Source: Endozoicomonas sp. G2_1
GTDB lineage: Bacteria; Pseudomonadota; Gammaproteobacteria; Enterobacterales; Alteromonadaceae
Direction: 5' to 3'
Assembly: GCF_017744155.1 (NCBI RefSeq)
Contig: NZ_JAGHQT010000004.1
Coordinates: 124,001-188,000, forward strand
Length of the DNA stretch: 64,000 nucleotides
Shown here in pieces: positions 17,696 through 27,132 of this stretch; within the stretch, counting starts at the first letter, position 1; each line of letters begins with the position of its first letter. Below the pieces are notes generated by a model, which searched no databases, was not told the DNA's origin, and saw nothing but the letters and a program-made list of their open reading frames with translations. A program made the translations under genes and the position numbers.

Positions 17696-18769
17696 CTATC
17701 TCAACCAATGTAATAAACAGCTTAAATCGGCATTGCTAACACTGGTGTCGGCTTTTTGTTTGACGATGGGTTTGGCGTGAAATGCTGCGCCTAAGCCCGC
17801 CACTGACATCATCACTAAATCATTGGCACCGTCACCCATAGCAACAGTTTGCTTTTTTGGAATGTCGTATTGCAGCGCTAAGCGCTGTAAACAATCGGCT
17901 TTTGCCTGTGCATCAACAACATCTCCCAAAACTTTACCCGTTAACTTACCGTCTACAATGTCGAGTTGATTAGCAAAGGCAGCGTCCAGCCCTAAGGTTT
18001 CTTTCAAATAGTCGGCAAAGTAGGTAAAACCGCCAGAAGCAATAGCCACTCGCCAGTTGTGTTTTTTCAACTCGGTGACCAATAATTCAAGGCCAGGCAT
18101 TAATGGCAAGGTACTGATTACCTGTTGTAAAATAGCTTCTGAACTATCGGTTAGTGTAGCGACACGTTGATGCAAGCTTTGGCTAAAGTCGAGTTTGCCC
18201 TGCATGGCGAGTTCAGTGACGGCGGCAACTTGCTCTCCGGTACCCGCTAATTTTGCAATCTCATCGATACACTCAATTTCAATCGCGGTTGAATCCATGT
18301 CCATCACCAATAAACCCGGCTCTGCTAGTACTGGCGCACCGTCGATAATGGCCGATTCAATGCCATGGGTGGTGTTAAAGTCGACCAATAGGGCGCGTGC
18401 ATGTGTTAAATTTTCGCAGCTGATGGCAAAGCGGTAACTGGTTAAACTCACTCTGCTGTTTATTTGGTTTAATGCCAATAATTCGAGCTGGCATTGGTTA
18501 ACGAGATTCACTAAGCGGCCAATAGGCAAGTCAGAAAATACCACTAGTTCAATAGAGCTGCTCGGGGTTGTCAGCGCTTGTTCTGATTCAGTGGCAAATT
18601 GAGTTATTTGGTTCGTCAGCGGGGCATTGGTGGCTAGAACGTTGTTATCTAATTCGCCCTTTTCTAAGTAAAAAGTTGCAGGCATTGATAAGCGAGCGTT
18701 GTTAAAGCATTGACCTATCGATAGGGTACTGATTTCACTGAGATTGAGAATATGGACGGCGGCTGACAC
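17696..18769 (-). CDS. serB: SerB phosphoserine phosphatase
   Basis: This HAD-superfamily enzyme removes phosphate from L-phosphoserine in the last step of serine synthesis. Motif I DMDSTAIEIECIDE carries the nucleophile and acid/base Asp pair. Motif II is in VAIASGGF, and motif III/IV is GDGANDLVMM. The N-terminal 135 residues form an ACT-like regulatory region. At 357 residues it is somewhat longer than E. coli SerB (322). The gene is divergent from ytjB, an arrangement shared with E. coli. The plus-strand PilZ gene converges on it. Confidence 0.96.
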   Translation of the reverse strand: MSAAVHILNLSEISTLSIGQCFNNARLSMPATFYLEKGELDNNVLATNAPLTNQITQFATESEQALTTPSSSIELVVFSDLPIGRLVNLVNQCQLELLALNQINSRVSLTSYRFAISCENLTHARALLVDFNTTHGIESAIIDGAPVLAEPGLLVMDMDSTAIEIECIDEIAKLAGTGEQVAAVTELAMQGKLDFSQSLHQRVATLTDSSEAILQQVISTLPLMPGLELLVTELKKHNWRVAIASGGFTYFADYLKETLGLDAAFANQLDIVDGKLTGKVLGDVVDAQAKADCLQRLALQYDIPKKQTVAMGDGANDLVMMSVAGLGAAFHAKPIVKQKADTSVSNADLSCLLHWLR

Positions 18770-18791
18770 TGAAACCCCTTAAACTAAACTT

Positions 18792-18817
18792 GTTAATTGC
18801 GTGTGTTAATTGCGTGT
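18792..18817. repeat. 13-bp tandem duplication in the serB-ytjB gap
   Basis: GTTAATTGCGTGT occurs twice head to tail (18792-18804, 18805-18817), followed by a partial third copy (ATTAATTGGATG). Further right the same gap holds short repeats of TATCGACA/TATCGA around 18910-18945. This may reflect local slippage rather than an operator. Confidence 0.5.
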
Positions 18818-18984
18818 ATTAATTGGATGCGTTTATTGATAACCTAGTTTCATAGTGATTATGCCAGTAGCTGTATTTTTTCGACGATACTACTAGATGC
18901 TACTAATAGTATCGACATAGTTAATGGTATCGACAATATTATCGAGCGCTAGTTTGAAAACAGCACGATTGCAGTGGTTAATTT

Positions 18985-19629
18985 ATGAAACAAAACTCTG
19001 TGCCTTTATACCCTAAAATTTCGTCGATTTATAATAAAATTCTGCAATTAGCTATAGCGGTTATTTTAGTGGTATTGCTACTTAATTTGGCTATCTTTAA
19101 TAACAGTGAAAACAGCGCGACACTAGAGCAACACTTTGACCAACTTGGTCATGAGTTTTTAACTCAAAACAAGGCGAGTGTTGAGCTACTGTTACAACAG
19201 AAAGACCGAGCCCAGTTGCGCGATTATATAGAGCAGCAAGTAACTAATGAGCTTGTTGCTAGCGCCCATTTGTACAGCCATACTGGTCAGCTTATAGCGA
19301 GCAGTAACGAACAGTCAATTAACCAGTTATACCGTGTTGGTAATGAGCAAGACCGCGCTCAACAAAACGCCATGAAACATTTAGTGCCTTTTGTTTTAGC
19401 GCTTGGCAAGCAAGGTGAACTGGGTTATTTGAGGTTTAACATCAACAAAGAAAAACTGCTGGCGGCGCTTGAACAGCGCCAGCAACACAATCAACAATTG
19501 TTACATTTACTGATTTTACTGGCAGGCTTTATTGGTTTTCTGTTGACCCGAGGCTTCGCTCGTTTTAGCCGTCAAGGTTTGAGGGTTCAAGGGCACAGTA
19601 ATGGCGGACACAGTAAAGCGCACAATTAA
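18985..19629 (+). CDS. ytjB: YtjB (Smp) family membrane-anchored protein
   Basis: 214 residues, the same length as E. coli YtjB/Smp. An N-terminal membrane helix (about residues 18-41) is followed by a periplasmic domain and a second membrane helix near residues 173-191. The tail is short, basic and Gly/His-rich. The molecular role is not established. The gene is divergent from serB, as in E. coli, which supports the family call. yjjV converges on it from the other strand. Confidence 0.8.
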   Translation: MKQNSVPLYPKISSIYNKILQLAIAVILVVLLLNLAIFNNSENSATLEQHFDQLGHEFLTQNKASVELLLQQKDRAQLRDYIEQQVTNELVASAHLYSHTGQLIASSNEQSINQLYRVGNEQDRAQQNAMKHLVPFVLALGKQGELGYLRFNINKEKLLAALEQRQQHNQQLLHLLILLAGFIGFLLTRGFARFSRQGLRVQGHSNGGHSKAHN

Positions 19630-19645
19630 GTACGCAGCTAAATGG

Positions 19646-20461
19646 TTAACGGCTGGTTGAATCAAAGAACAGTTGGTCGATATTATGCTCTAGTTGCTCG
19701 GCGACCATTTCTGAGGGCAATTGTTTTGTCTGGCAAAGATGGCTGAATACGTCAATCAACCGAATTGGCGAATTGGCTTGCCCTTGATAGCCAGCCAGTG
19801 GCATTGAAGGCGCATCTGTTTCTAACACTAAACAGTCGAGTGGTAATTTTTTTACTGTTTTTATCGTTTTTTGTGCTCGCTCGTAACTAATGGTGCCGCC
19901 AATACCCAATTTAAAGCCTAAATCTAGGTACTGTTTTGCCTGTTGGTAACTCCCTGAAAACGCATGAATAACACCGCCACGCGCTAAATGGGCAATTTTT
20001 AATGCAGGCGCTAACCACTGATGTGATTGTCTGTGATGAACCACTATTGGTAAATCGTGCTGTTTGGCAAGCATCAGTTGATATTCAAAAAATACTTGTT
20101 GCTTAGTTAGATTGCCTTGTTGTTTGGCGATGGCGCCATCAATACCTGCTTCACCAACAGCAATGATCTCGTTTTTATGTTGGCTAATTAGTTGATTGAG
20201 CTGTTCAAGCACTGATTCTGATAAATCGTTTAAAAACCAAGGGTGAATTCCGAGGCAAGGAAAAAGCGTTGGCGAACTTGGTTGCTTGTTTTCTTGATTG
20301 TCTGGTGTTGCTAGCGCTAACACTTGCTGCCAGTTACTAGGAGCAATGCTGGGGATAACAATACGACGGATATTTTGCTGATAGCACTGGTTTAATAACT
20401 GCGTTCGGTTTTGATCAAATTCGGCAAAATCTAAGTGGCAGTGGCTATCGGTAAAGCGCAT
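19646..20461 (-). CDS. yjjV: TatD-family metal-dependent hydrolase (YjjV-like)
   Basis: TatD-family proteins are TIM-barrel metallohydrolases; characterised members are DNases or D-aminoacyl-tRNA deacylases. The metal ligands are visible in order: DSHCHLDF at the N terminus, GEAGID with the Glu, VVHHRQ, HAFSGS, and ETDAPSMPL near the C terminus. Length is 271 residues (E. coli YjjV 259). It follows argS on the minus strand, but the argS terminator at 20511-20540 separates the two. Confidence 0.88.
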   Translation of the reverse strand: MRFTDSHCHLDFAEFDQNRTQLLNQCYQQNIRRIVIPSIAPSNWQQVLALATPDNQENKQPSSPTLFPCLGIHPWFLNDLSESVLEQLNQLISQHKNEIIAVGEAGIDGAIAKQQGNLTKQQVFFEYQLMLAKQHDLPIVVHHRQSHQWLAPALKIAHLARGGVIHAFSGSYQQAKQYLDLGFKLGIGGTISYERAQKTIKTVKKLPLDCLVLETDAPSMPLAGYQGQANSPIRLIDVFSHLCQTKQLPSEMVAEQLEHNIDQLFFDSTSR

Positions 20462-20510
20462 TTATCAATCCAGTGTAAACATATTTTAGGACGAGACATT
20501 CTTAAAAACA

Positions 20511-20540
20511 AAAAAGCCAGTTTAGGTTAACTGGCTTTTT
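20511..20540 (-). terminator. Rho-independent terminator of argS
   Basis: AAAAAGCCAGTT ... AACTGGCTTTTT forms a 12-bp stem around a 6-base loop, 37 bases downstream of the argS stop. Runs of A and T at both edges would let it act in either direction. Confidence 0.85.
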
Positions 20541-20576
20541 AAGTTGATGTAAAGTGCTAATCTTTATTGAGACGCT

Positions 20577-22325
20577 TTACATGCGTTCCATCACTTCGAT
20601 ACCTAAAATATCTAAGCCTTGTTTCAGGCAATTGCCAATGAGCTGACAAAGGGCTAGGCGCGAAGCTTTAACATCTTCAGCAACGCCTTCTTTTAAGATA
20701 GGACACGCTTCGTAGAAACTCATGTATAGGCTCGCGAGTTCATACAAGTAGTTACAAAGCAAGTTTGGCGTGCCGTCGTTAATGACGGCATCCAATACTT
20801 CTTCCAATTGTAAGAGTTTTAGCGCTAGCGCTTTTTCTTGTGGTTCGGCAACCACTAAGCTGTTGGCATCTGGGTTGGCGACGCCAGCTTTACTGAAAAT
20901 ACTTTGAATACGCGAGTATGCGTATTGTAAGTATGGCGCCGTCGCACCTTCAAAGCTGAGCATAGTTTGCCAGTTAAAGATGTAGTCACTGGTGCGGTTT
21001 TTTGATAAATCGGCGAATTTCACCGCGCCAATACCAACTTTTTCTGCAATTTCGGCTAATTGTTCGACGCTGTAGTCTGGATTTTTCTCTTTAATAACCT
21101 CAGTGGCGCGGCTAACCGCTTCATCTAACAGCTCGGCAAGCTTTACTGTGCCACCAGTACGGGTTTTAAACGGTTTGCCGTCATCACCCATCATCATGCC
21201 AAATGGACAGTGATCGTAGCGGACGTTTTCAGGTAAGAAACCAGCTTTGCGGGCAACTAGCTCTACTTGTTTAAAGTGCAAGGCTTGGCGAGCATCGGTA
21301 AAGATTATAATGCGATCGGCGTTGAGCTCACCGCTGCGGTAGCGACAAGCCGACAAATCTGTGGTCGCGTACAAGTAACCACCACCAGATTTTTGCACGA
21401 TAAAGACCGAAGGTTCGCCGTCTTTGTTCGCCATTTCGTCGATGAATACCACTTTTGCACCTTGATCTTCAACCGCGATATTTTGGCTGATTAGCTCGTC
21501 AATGACTTTTGGCAAATCTGGGTTGTAAGCACTTTCACCCATAATATCGCCACGGCTCAGTGTCACGTTGAGCTTGTTGTAAATTTCTTCACTGTGGGCA
21601 ATTGAAATGTCGATAAACTGTTGCCACAAGGCTAAACAGTTTTCATCGCCGCCTTGTAGCTTGACCACGTAATCGCGAGCGCGATCGGCAAAGCCATCTT
21701 CGTTATCAAAACGCACTTTAGCTTCGCGGTAAAAGTTCTCCAAATCGGCAAGTGCTGTTTCGGCAACTTCATTGCTGGCTAGCTTGTCGCTTAAATGAGC
21801 GAGTAGCATACCAAATTGCGTGCCCCAGTCGCCCATGTGATTTTGGCGAATAACCTTGTCACCGCGAAATTCAAGCGCGCGAACAACCGCGTCACCAATA
21901 ATAGTTGAGCGCAAGTGACCCACGTGCATTTCTTTGGCGAGGTTTGGCGCTGAATAGTCAACCACCACTGTTTCTGGGGTTGAGCGTTGGCTAACACCTA
22001 ATTTACTATCGCTGCTAATACCAATTAGCTGCTCGCTCAACCACGTTTTGTTAAGGTGAATATTGATAAAGCCTGGGCCAGCAAGCTCGATTTTTTCGGC
22101 AATGCCTGAATCAACTAATTCAGGGCTAAGGGCATCAACCACTTTAGTGGCTAATTCCCTTGGGTTAGTTTTAAGCTTTTTGGCCGCGCCCATTACGCCA
22201 TTGGCTTGATAGTCGCCAAATTGTGGTTTGGTCGATTGGCTGACCGCTGGGTTGGTATCTTCAGGTAAACCAGCAGCAACCATAGCTGCTAATACTTTTT
22301 CTGATAATATCTGTTTAATATTCAT
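20577..22325 (-). CDS. argS: Arginyl-tRNA synthetase
   Basis: This class Ia synthetase charges tRNA-Arg. Length is 582 residues (E. coli 577). The N-terminal Add-1 domain (about 1-110) recognises the tRNA elbow. [12 protein letters not shown] near residue 130 is the HIGH-type signature. KTRTGGTV occupies the KMSKS-loop position, which is often degenerate in ArgRS. A DALR anticodon-binding domain starts near 460 and the protein ends LGIEVMERM, as usual. The ATG at 22325 gives [11 protein letters not shown], aligned with the family start. It is a single gene with its own terminator. Confidence 0.98.
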   Translation of the reverse strand: MNIKQILSEKVLAAMVAAGLPEDTNPAVSQSTKPQFGDYQANGVMGAAKKLKTNPRELATKVVDALSPELVDSGIAEKIELAGPGFINIHLNKTWLSEQLIGISSDSKLGVSQRSTPETVVVDYSAPNLAKEMHVGHLRSTIIGDAVVRALEFRGDKVIRQNHMGDWGTQFGMLLAHLSDKLASNEVAETALADLENFYREAKVRFDNEDGFADRARDYVVKLQGGDENCLALWQQFIDISIAHSEEIYNKLNVTLSRGDIMGESAYNPDLPKVIDELISQNIAVEDQGAKVVFIDEMANKDGEPSVFIVQKSGGGYLYATTDLSACRYRSGELNADRIIIFTDARQALHFKQVELVARKAGFLPENVRYDHCPFGMMMGDDGKPFKTRTGGTVKLAELLDEAVSRATEVIKEKNPDYSVEQLAEIAEKVGIGAVKFADLSKNRTSDYIFNWQTMLSFEGATAPYLQYAYSRIQSIFSKAGVANPDANSLVVAEPQEKALALKLLQLEEVLDAVINDGTPNLLCNYLYELASLYMSFYEACPILKEGVAEDVKASRLALCQLIGNCLKQGLDILGIEVMERM

Positions 22326-22507
22326 GTCGTTATCGCTTTCTCATTGTTATTTCGCCCAATTTCTTTATCAATCATGCTCACATACATTCGTATGCTGCGC
22401 GTGCTTTCTGTGAACTTGAACGAACTAACTGCGAGAAAGTGACAACTCGCAGTTAGAGAGTTAATTTTTTTACTTACATCTGACAGCTGGTAACTATCAA
22501 CTTTCGC

Positions 22508-24088
22508 TTAGTGTTCACGGGTTTTGTGGAACACAATATCCGGATGACGCTCTTCAGCTAAGCTCAAGTTAACCATAGTAGGCGCGATATACGTTAAGTT
22601 ATCACCGCCGTCTAAGGCTAGGTTATCTGAGGCTTTCTTTCTAAATTGGTCAAGAGTGCGTTCGTCGTCACAGGTACACCAACGGGCAGTGGCAACGCTG
22701 ATTGGCTCGTAAATAGCATCGACGTTGTACTCGGTTTTTAAGCGTTGTACGACCACTTCAAATTGCAGGACACCAACGGCGCCTACAATCATATCGTTTG
22801 AAGTCAGTGGTCTAAATACCTGCACCGCACCTTCTTCCGATAATTGAATGAGGCCTTTTTGCAACTGTTTGGCTTTAAGTGGATCGCGCAAGCGAATGCG
22901 GCGGAACATTTCTGGCGCGAAGTTCGGAATACCGCTAAATTTCATGCTTTCACCAGAGGTGAAGGTATCACCAATTTGAATGCTGCCGTGGTTGTGTAAA
23001 CCGATAATGTCGCCAGCGAAAGCTTGTTCAACATTGGCGCGATCACCCGCCATAAAGGTTACCGCATCGGCAATTTTTACGTCTTTGCCAATCCGTACTT
23101 GGCGCATTTTCATGCCTTTTTCGTACTTGCCTGAAACGATGCGCATAAACGCAATGCGGTCGCGGTGTTTTGGATCCATATTGGCTTGGATTTTAAAGAC
23201 GAAGCCTGAAAATTTTTCTTCAGTCGCACTGACATCGCGAGTATCAGTTTTACGTGGCAACGGCTTAGGTGCCCATTGCGTAAGACCATCAAGCATATGG
23301 TCGACGCCAAAGTTGCCAAGTGCAGTACCAAAAAATACTGGTGTTAGTTTACCCGTTAAAAACTCTTCTAAATCGAACTCGTGAGACGCGCCAACCACTA
23401 GTTCAAGCTCTTCGCGCAAATCTTCGGCGTAATTGCCAATTTCCGCGTCTAACTCTGGGTTGTCTAACCCTTTAATGACGCGCTTTTCCTGAATAGTGTG
23501 GCCTTGGCCAGTGGCGTACAAAATGGTTTCATCAGTTAAGATGTTGTAGACACCTTTAAACTCTTTACCCATGCCGATAGGCCAAGTAATCGGCGCACAT
23601 TTTATTTTCAAAATGTCTTCGACTTCGTCCATCACTTCCATTGGGTCGCGCACATCGCGGTCCATTTTGTTCATGAAGGTAATAATTGGCGTGTCGCGCA
23701 AACGAGTAACTTCCATGAGTTTGATGGTTCTATCTTCAACACCTTTAGCGGTATCAATCACCATTAAACACGAGTCAACTGCGGTTAGGGTGCGGTAAGT
23801 ATCTTCCGAGAAGTCTTCGTGACCAGGAGTATCGAGTAGGTTGACCAAACAATCGGCGTAGGGGAATTGCATCACCGAGGTAGTGATTGAAATACCGCGA
23901 TCTTTTTCCATTTCCATCCAGTCAGATTTTGCGTGCTGACCAGATTTCTTGCCCTTAACTGTACCTGCTTTTTGAAGTGCTTGACCGAATAAAAGGACTT
24001 TTTCGGTAATAGTGGTTTTACCCGCATCCGGGTGCGAGATGATCGCAAAGGTACGACGTTTGTCGACTTCCTGCAGTTGTACAGACAT
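22508..24088 (-). CDS. prfC: Peptide chain release factor 3 (RF3)
   Basis: RF3 is a translational GTPase that removes RF1/RF2 from the ribosome after termination. The 526 residues (E. coli 529) include the G motifs SHPDAGKTT (G1), DTPGHEDF (G3) and FMNKMDRD (G4), and the RF3-specific domains II and III. The start [16 protein letters not shown] aligns with the family. It is transcribed alone, with a 436-base gap upstream. Confidence 0.98.
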   Translation of the reverse strand: MSVQLQEVDKRRTFAIISHPDAGKTTITEKVLLFGQALQKAGTVKGKKSGQHAKSDWMEMEKDRGISITTSVMQFPYADCLVNLLDTPGHEDFSEDTYRTLTAVDSCLMVIDTAKGVEDRTIKLMEVTRLRDTPIITFMNKMDRDVRDPMEVMDEVEDILKIKCAPITWPIGMGKEFKGVYNILTDETILYATGQGHTIQEKRVIKGLDNPELDAEIGNYAEDLREELELVVGASHEFDLEEFLTGKLTPVFFGTALGNFGVDHMLDGLTQWAPKPLPRKTDTRDVSATEEKFSGFVFKIQANMDPKHRDRIAFMRIVSGKYEKGMKMRQVRIGKDVKIADAVTFMAGDRANVEQAFAGDIIGLHNHGSIQIGDTFTSGESMKFSGIPNFAPEMFRRIRLRDPLKAKQLQKGLIQLSEEGAVQVFRPLTSNDMIVGAVGVLQFEVVVQRLKTEYNVDAIYEPISVATARWCTCDDERTLDQFRKKASDNLALDGGDNLTYIAPTMVNLSLAEERHPDIVFHKTREH

Positions 24089-24454
24089 GCTGATTTACCT
24101 AGTTGAATCTTTATTAACCTGAGTTTTGGTTAATAAATGAGTTAAGTAATTGGTTTTAAATAAACCTAATACTTTAGTTCTTTACAGTTAGAGATTTTCT
24201 TTGATAACAAGGCAAATTTACGAGTCAATAGCTTGTCTATTGCAAGTGAATTTAACGCTGTTAGCGATGAAAATAGCTACCGTAAAGCCATTTATTATCC
24301 TGAACTCAGGTTTATCAAATAATTGACGAAAATTAAAGCGCGACATTATAGCCAAAATAGCATCAGAGGGCAGCAATTATTTGTTGTAGCACTAATAAAA
24401 ATAACGGCATTTTCTCGGTTGGTTTGCCATTTCAGTGACAGAGCTTGCCACTAT
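24089..24454. other. Non-coding stretch upstream of prfC
   Basis: About 366 bases with no convincing gene. It should contain the prfC promoter on the minus strand. A short CTGA/TCAG palindrome near 24299-24312 is the only structure noticed. No known RNA or repeat was recognised. Confidence 0.4.
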
Positions 24455-24485
24455 AAAAATGAAAAGAGGCGTTAATCAACGCCTC
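24455..24485 (-). terminator. Rho-independent terminator after the 158-residue gene
   Basis: GAGGCGTT/AACGCCTC (24466-24485), a perfect 8-bp stem with a 4-base loop, is followed on the minus strand by TTTTCATTTTT. It lies 40 bases after the stop of the gene at 24525-25001. Confidence 0.8.
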
Positions 24486-24524
24486 GGGCTTTTGTAGTGT
24501 TTTGGGGGCAGTAACAATTAACTA

Positions 24525-25001
24525 TTATTCTGTGATATTAGCCGCCATTTCATTACTCGTGAGTTGATAATCAATGGTTTTTAATAGCACGTTGTCGATG
24601 TATATCTCCATTTGGTAACTACCCGGTTGGTCGTGATAATCAGTGCGCATAAAGATAGCGCCTCTCTTTTTAATCAACATAGCTTTACCCATAATTTTTG
24701 GATTGTTACGCTGTTCTTCACTTTTGGGCAGCACATGGACTGAGCTCAAGGTAAATTGTTCTTCGGTCAAGCCTGTAACAACAAGGCCGTACATTGATGT
24801 TTGCCCAGCTTTAGTGATAGGAATTTCTTCCGTGGTCATAAAGCCAACAGGTTCACCTGAGTCATTGTGTAAGACCAGACCAAAATTGAATTCAAAATTT
24901 TCCATTTTTTCTGCCAATAAGTCCTCGTTTTCTTTTATTGAGCTGGCAAAAGCCGGTTGTAACAACAAGGTGGCGATAACTGCTGCAAATAACTTAGTCA
25001 T
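24525..25001 (-). CDS. Hypothetical secreted protein, 158 residues
   Basis: The function is not recognised. It has a clear signal peptide (MTKLFAAVIATLLLQPAFA, cleavage after residue 19) and a mature part of about 139 residues with no membrane segment or cysteine. Two segments (FNFGLVLHNDSGEPVGF and GSYQMEIYIDNVLLKTIDY) suggest a beta-rich fold of the kind seen in periplasmic proteins with an Ig-like end. It follows the DUF1194 gene after 73 bases on the same strand and may share its transcript, ending at the terminator at 24455-24485. Confidence 0.7.
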   Translation of the reverse strand: MTKLFAAVIATLLLQPAFASSIKENEDLLAEKMENFEFNFGLVLHNDSGEPVGFMTTEEIPITKAGQTSMYGLVVTGLTEEQFTLSSVHVLPKSEEQRNNPKIMGKAMLIKKRGAIFMRTDYHDQPGSYQMEIYIDNVLLKTIDYQLTSNEMAANITE

Positions 25002-25074
25002 AATAGACTCCCTTTCGATGTCGTATTCGATAAACCTAACGAGTTCGTAATAGATTGATGTTCAAAATGTTTTG

Positions 25075-25896
25075 CTACTTTAACTGTGGCACTAACTGCG
25101 TCTTTAATTGAACTTTTAGTTGCCTAAAGCTATCTGGTCGTCTGGTTAGCAGTAACGTCGTTAGTCCAATTAACAGCAATATGATTGAACTGGGTTCAGG
25201 AATAGAGACCACTCCGACAGGCTGTGTACCTGCTATTTCAGCTGCGATCTTGTTTTCAACAGACGTTTGAAATGCAGCAAAATCAGCAGGAGCAAGTAAA
25301 AATGGACTGTCACCAGCAATAACATCATCCGCGTATTGATCGATGACTCGCTGGCTGGTCGTGATAACAATGCCATTTATGGTATCTACACCTGCAGCTA
25401 TCGCGCTATTAGCCGCAGTATCAGGTGAGATACCTTGATTATTTGTGCCATCGCCAGAAATATCTATAACTTGTGCAGTACCATCAAAGCCGTTGTTGTC
25501 AAACAGCGGATATGAATACTCAATGGCACTACCTATTGCTGTCCAACCTGCAAATGGTCGAGCTAGCGAAGCCAAATCGTCGGCGAAATCATTAGCTGAT
25601 TGGGCGGAATCGATTAGCGTCCAGTCGACCATTACTTGCTGCTGGCTACTGCCAGACCACATGATCATCTGCACAGCGATTTGACCCAAAGTGCCGTTGA
25701 TAATTGCATTTTGCACAGTGTCGCTTTGAAACGCTCCTTGATAACCCTGCAGCTGTAAGTCGTACTCACGACTGTCAATACTGCCGGAGATATCAACGAG
25801 TAACTGAAGTTCAACATCAACTGGCGTAATCGCTTTCAACGGTAGTGCGGTTGTAAAAGCAATTAGTCCAGTCAAAGCGAATATTAAGTTACGCAT
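25075..25896 (-). CDS. DUF1194 (VWA-like) protein with PEP-CTERM sorting signal
   Basis: 273 residues in three parts. Residues 1-22 are a signal peptide. The central domain is DUF1194, related to von Willebrand factor A, with the MIDAS-type motif DISGSID near residue 35 and ISGDGTNNQG near 145. The C-terminal tripartite signal has PEPSS, a hydrophobic helix (IILLLIGLTTLLL) and an Arg-containing end. PEP-CTERM proteins are processed by exosortase/EpsH and commonly linked to exopolysaccharide production. No exosortase is in this window, so it must be elsewhere if the signal is used. After the signal Arg there is an unusual Gln/Leu-rich 20-residue extension. Confidence 0.88.
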   Translation of the reverse strand: MRNLIFALTGLIAFTTALPLKAITPVDVELQLLVDISGSIDSREYDLQLQGYQGAFQSDTVQNAIINGTLGQIAVQMIMWSGSSQQQVMVDWTLIDSAQSANDFADDLASLARPFAGWTAIGSAIEYSYPLFDNNGFDGTAQVIDISGDGTNNQGISPDTAANSAIAAGVDTINGIVITTSQRVIDQYADDVIAGDSPFLLAPADFAAFQTSVENKIAAEIAGTQPVGVVSIPEPSSIILLLIGLTTLLLTRRPDSFRQLKVQLKTQLVPQLK

Positions 25897-26024
25897 AATA
25901 TTGCTCCCTTTGACTCAAAAATTTCGCCGCTTCACACGGCGCCCAAGCTTGTCATTGCATAAAGTCGGCCATCGTTTAAGTTTATGAATTTTATCGTTTT
26001 TTACTTTTTTTATTGGTAGTTAGA

Positions 26025-26056
26025 TGCAAAATGCGGGTGTTTATTTGCATTTTGCA
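26025..26056. promoter_or_regulatory. Perfect 10-bp inverted repeat in a divergent promoter region
   Basis: TGCAAAATGC and GCATTTTGCA flank a 12-base spacer, about 128 bases upstream of the DUF1194 start (minus) and 190 bases upstream of the SR-rich gene (plus). It could be an operator or a hairpin in either leader. No adjoining T-run marks it as a terminator. The rest of the 352-base gap (25897-26248) shows nothing else recognisable. Confidence 0.45.
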
Positions 26057-26248
26057 AAGCACAGTGCGAAACCTTGTTCGACTGAATTGTTATAGACTCT
26101 TTAAATTGTTGATTTATATGTTTTTTTCTTTTTTAATGAGTTGGAAAGGTTTTTGCAAACTCAGTTGTCGAGAAGACAAACAGATAAATTGTCCCCAGCC
26201 AATATTACGGGGTTAAAACATCGCGATGGTCGCGATAGCGAGGTAGTT

Positions 26249-27100
26249 ATGAGTTATTCATATCACAGAGAGAGAAGTTACAGTAGTCGTTCTGGTAGCA
26301 GATCAAGCAGCAGACGTCGCTTTAAGGAAAGCCTGATTATTATCACTATCGTCCTTGCTATTATTATTGCGTTAATGTTTGTCTGCTTGAAACTTTGGCA
26401 AGGCAAAAATGAATTGCAAAACTCGTTGGTTGAAAAATCAGTTATTGTTAAAACTTACGAGCAAGAGCTTTCTATACTGCGCACATTAAATCCATACCAT
26501 GTCGGTAGCAGTGAGGTACTGCAAGAAGCGGTAAATAATATTGACCTATTTCCCGGTTGGATAACACGCGTTTATCCACTGCCAGAAAATCACGAAAAAG
26601 CTATGTACATGATGGATTTAGGTTCTTTTGTGATGAATGAAACGCGCTTTTCACTATCAAGCCATCAACGCTACGGTATTCCTAAACCTAATAAAAGTAT
26701 GTATCGCATGAACGGTTTAATGCCGAGCCACGTTAAAGGTCGCCATCAGATTGGTATCGAGTTTTATATCAACGACAGAAAGCTAGTTGTAGCCAAAGAC
26801 AAGTCGGGTATTGGTTCTTGTTACGCTCGTGTTGACGTTAACCAAAAGCGCGTAATTGATAAGCATCTGCGTATTTTTACACGCTACAACACTGAGCAAA
26901 TGTTGACTGGTGAAGTTGAGCTTAACAAAGGGTTATTTCCAATTAGTGCAGTATTTTACTGTGATAAGCGTTCAGATTTTAATGGTGCAGATGTTGAAGT
27001 CGCAATATCGTTTAGACAGCCAAACCAATCTAGCTTGTCGGTAGAGCGCAACTCAATTTTCCATATCTACAACCCACAAGGCGTTACCGCTAAGCTTTAA
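26249..27100 (+). CDS. Unknown membrane protein with SR-rich cytosolic tail
   Basis: Not recognised as a named family. ATG at 26249 is chosen because AGG lies 5 bases upstream (AGGTAGTT); the frame is open 36 codons further up but without a ribosome site. The 283-residue protein starts with a Ser/Arg/Tyr-rich segment (about residues 2-26). One membrane helix follows (about 31-52), then a short Gln/Glu-rich coiled-coil-like stretch and a large, probably periplasmic, beta-rich domain with two cysteines (GSCYAR and FYCDKR). Tail-in, domain-out topology is inferred from the positive charges. It converges with the histidine kinase gene. Confidence 0.7.
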   Translation: MSYSYHRERSYSSRSGSRSSSRRRFKESLIIITIVLAIIIALMFVCLKLWQGKNELQNSLVEKSVIVKTYEQELSILRTLNPYHVGSSEVLQEAVNNIDLFPGWITRVYPLPENHEKAMYMMDLGSFVMNETRFSLSSHQRYGIPKPNKSMYRMNGLMPSHVKGRHQIGIEFYINDRKLVVAKDKSGIGSCYARVDVNQKRVIDKHLRIFTRYNTEQMLTGEVELNKGLFPISAVFYCDKRSDFNGADVEVAISFRQPNQSSLSVERNSIFHIYNPQGVTAKL

Positions 27101-27114
27101 TTATGAAGCTTAGC
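27089..27114. terminator. Hairpin between convergent genes
   Basis: GCTAAGCTT/AAGCTTAGC forms a perfect 9-bp stem overlapping the last codons of the upstream gene. It sits between the convergent SR-rich gene and the kinase gene. T-runs on either side are weak, so termination is plausible rather than certain. Confidence 0.45.
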
Positions 27115-27132
27115 GAGTTTCGTTGCTACAAG

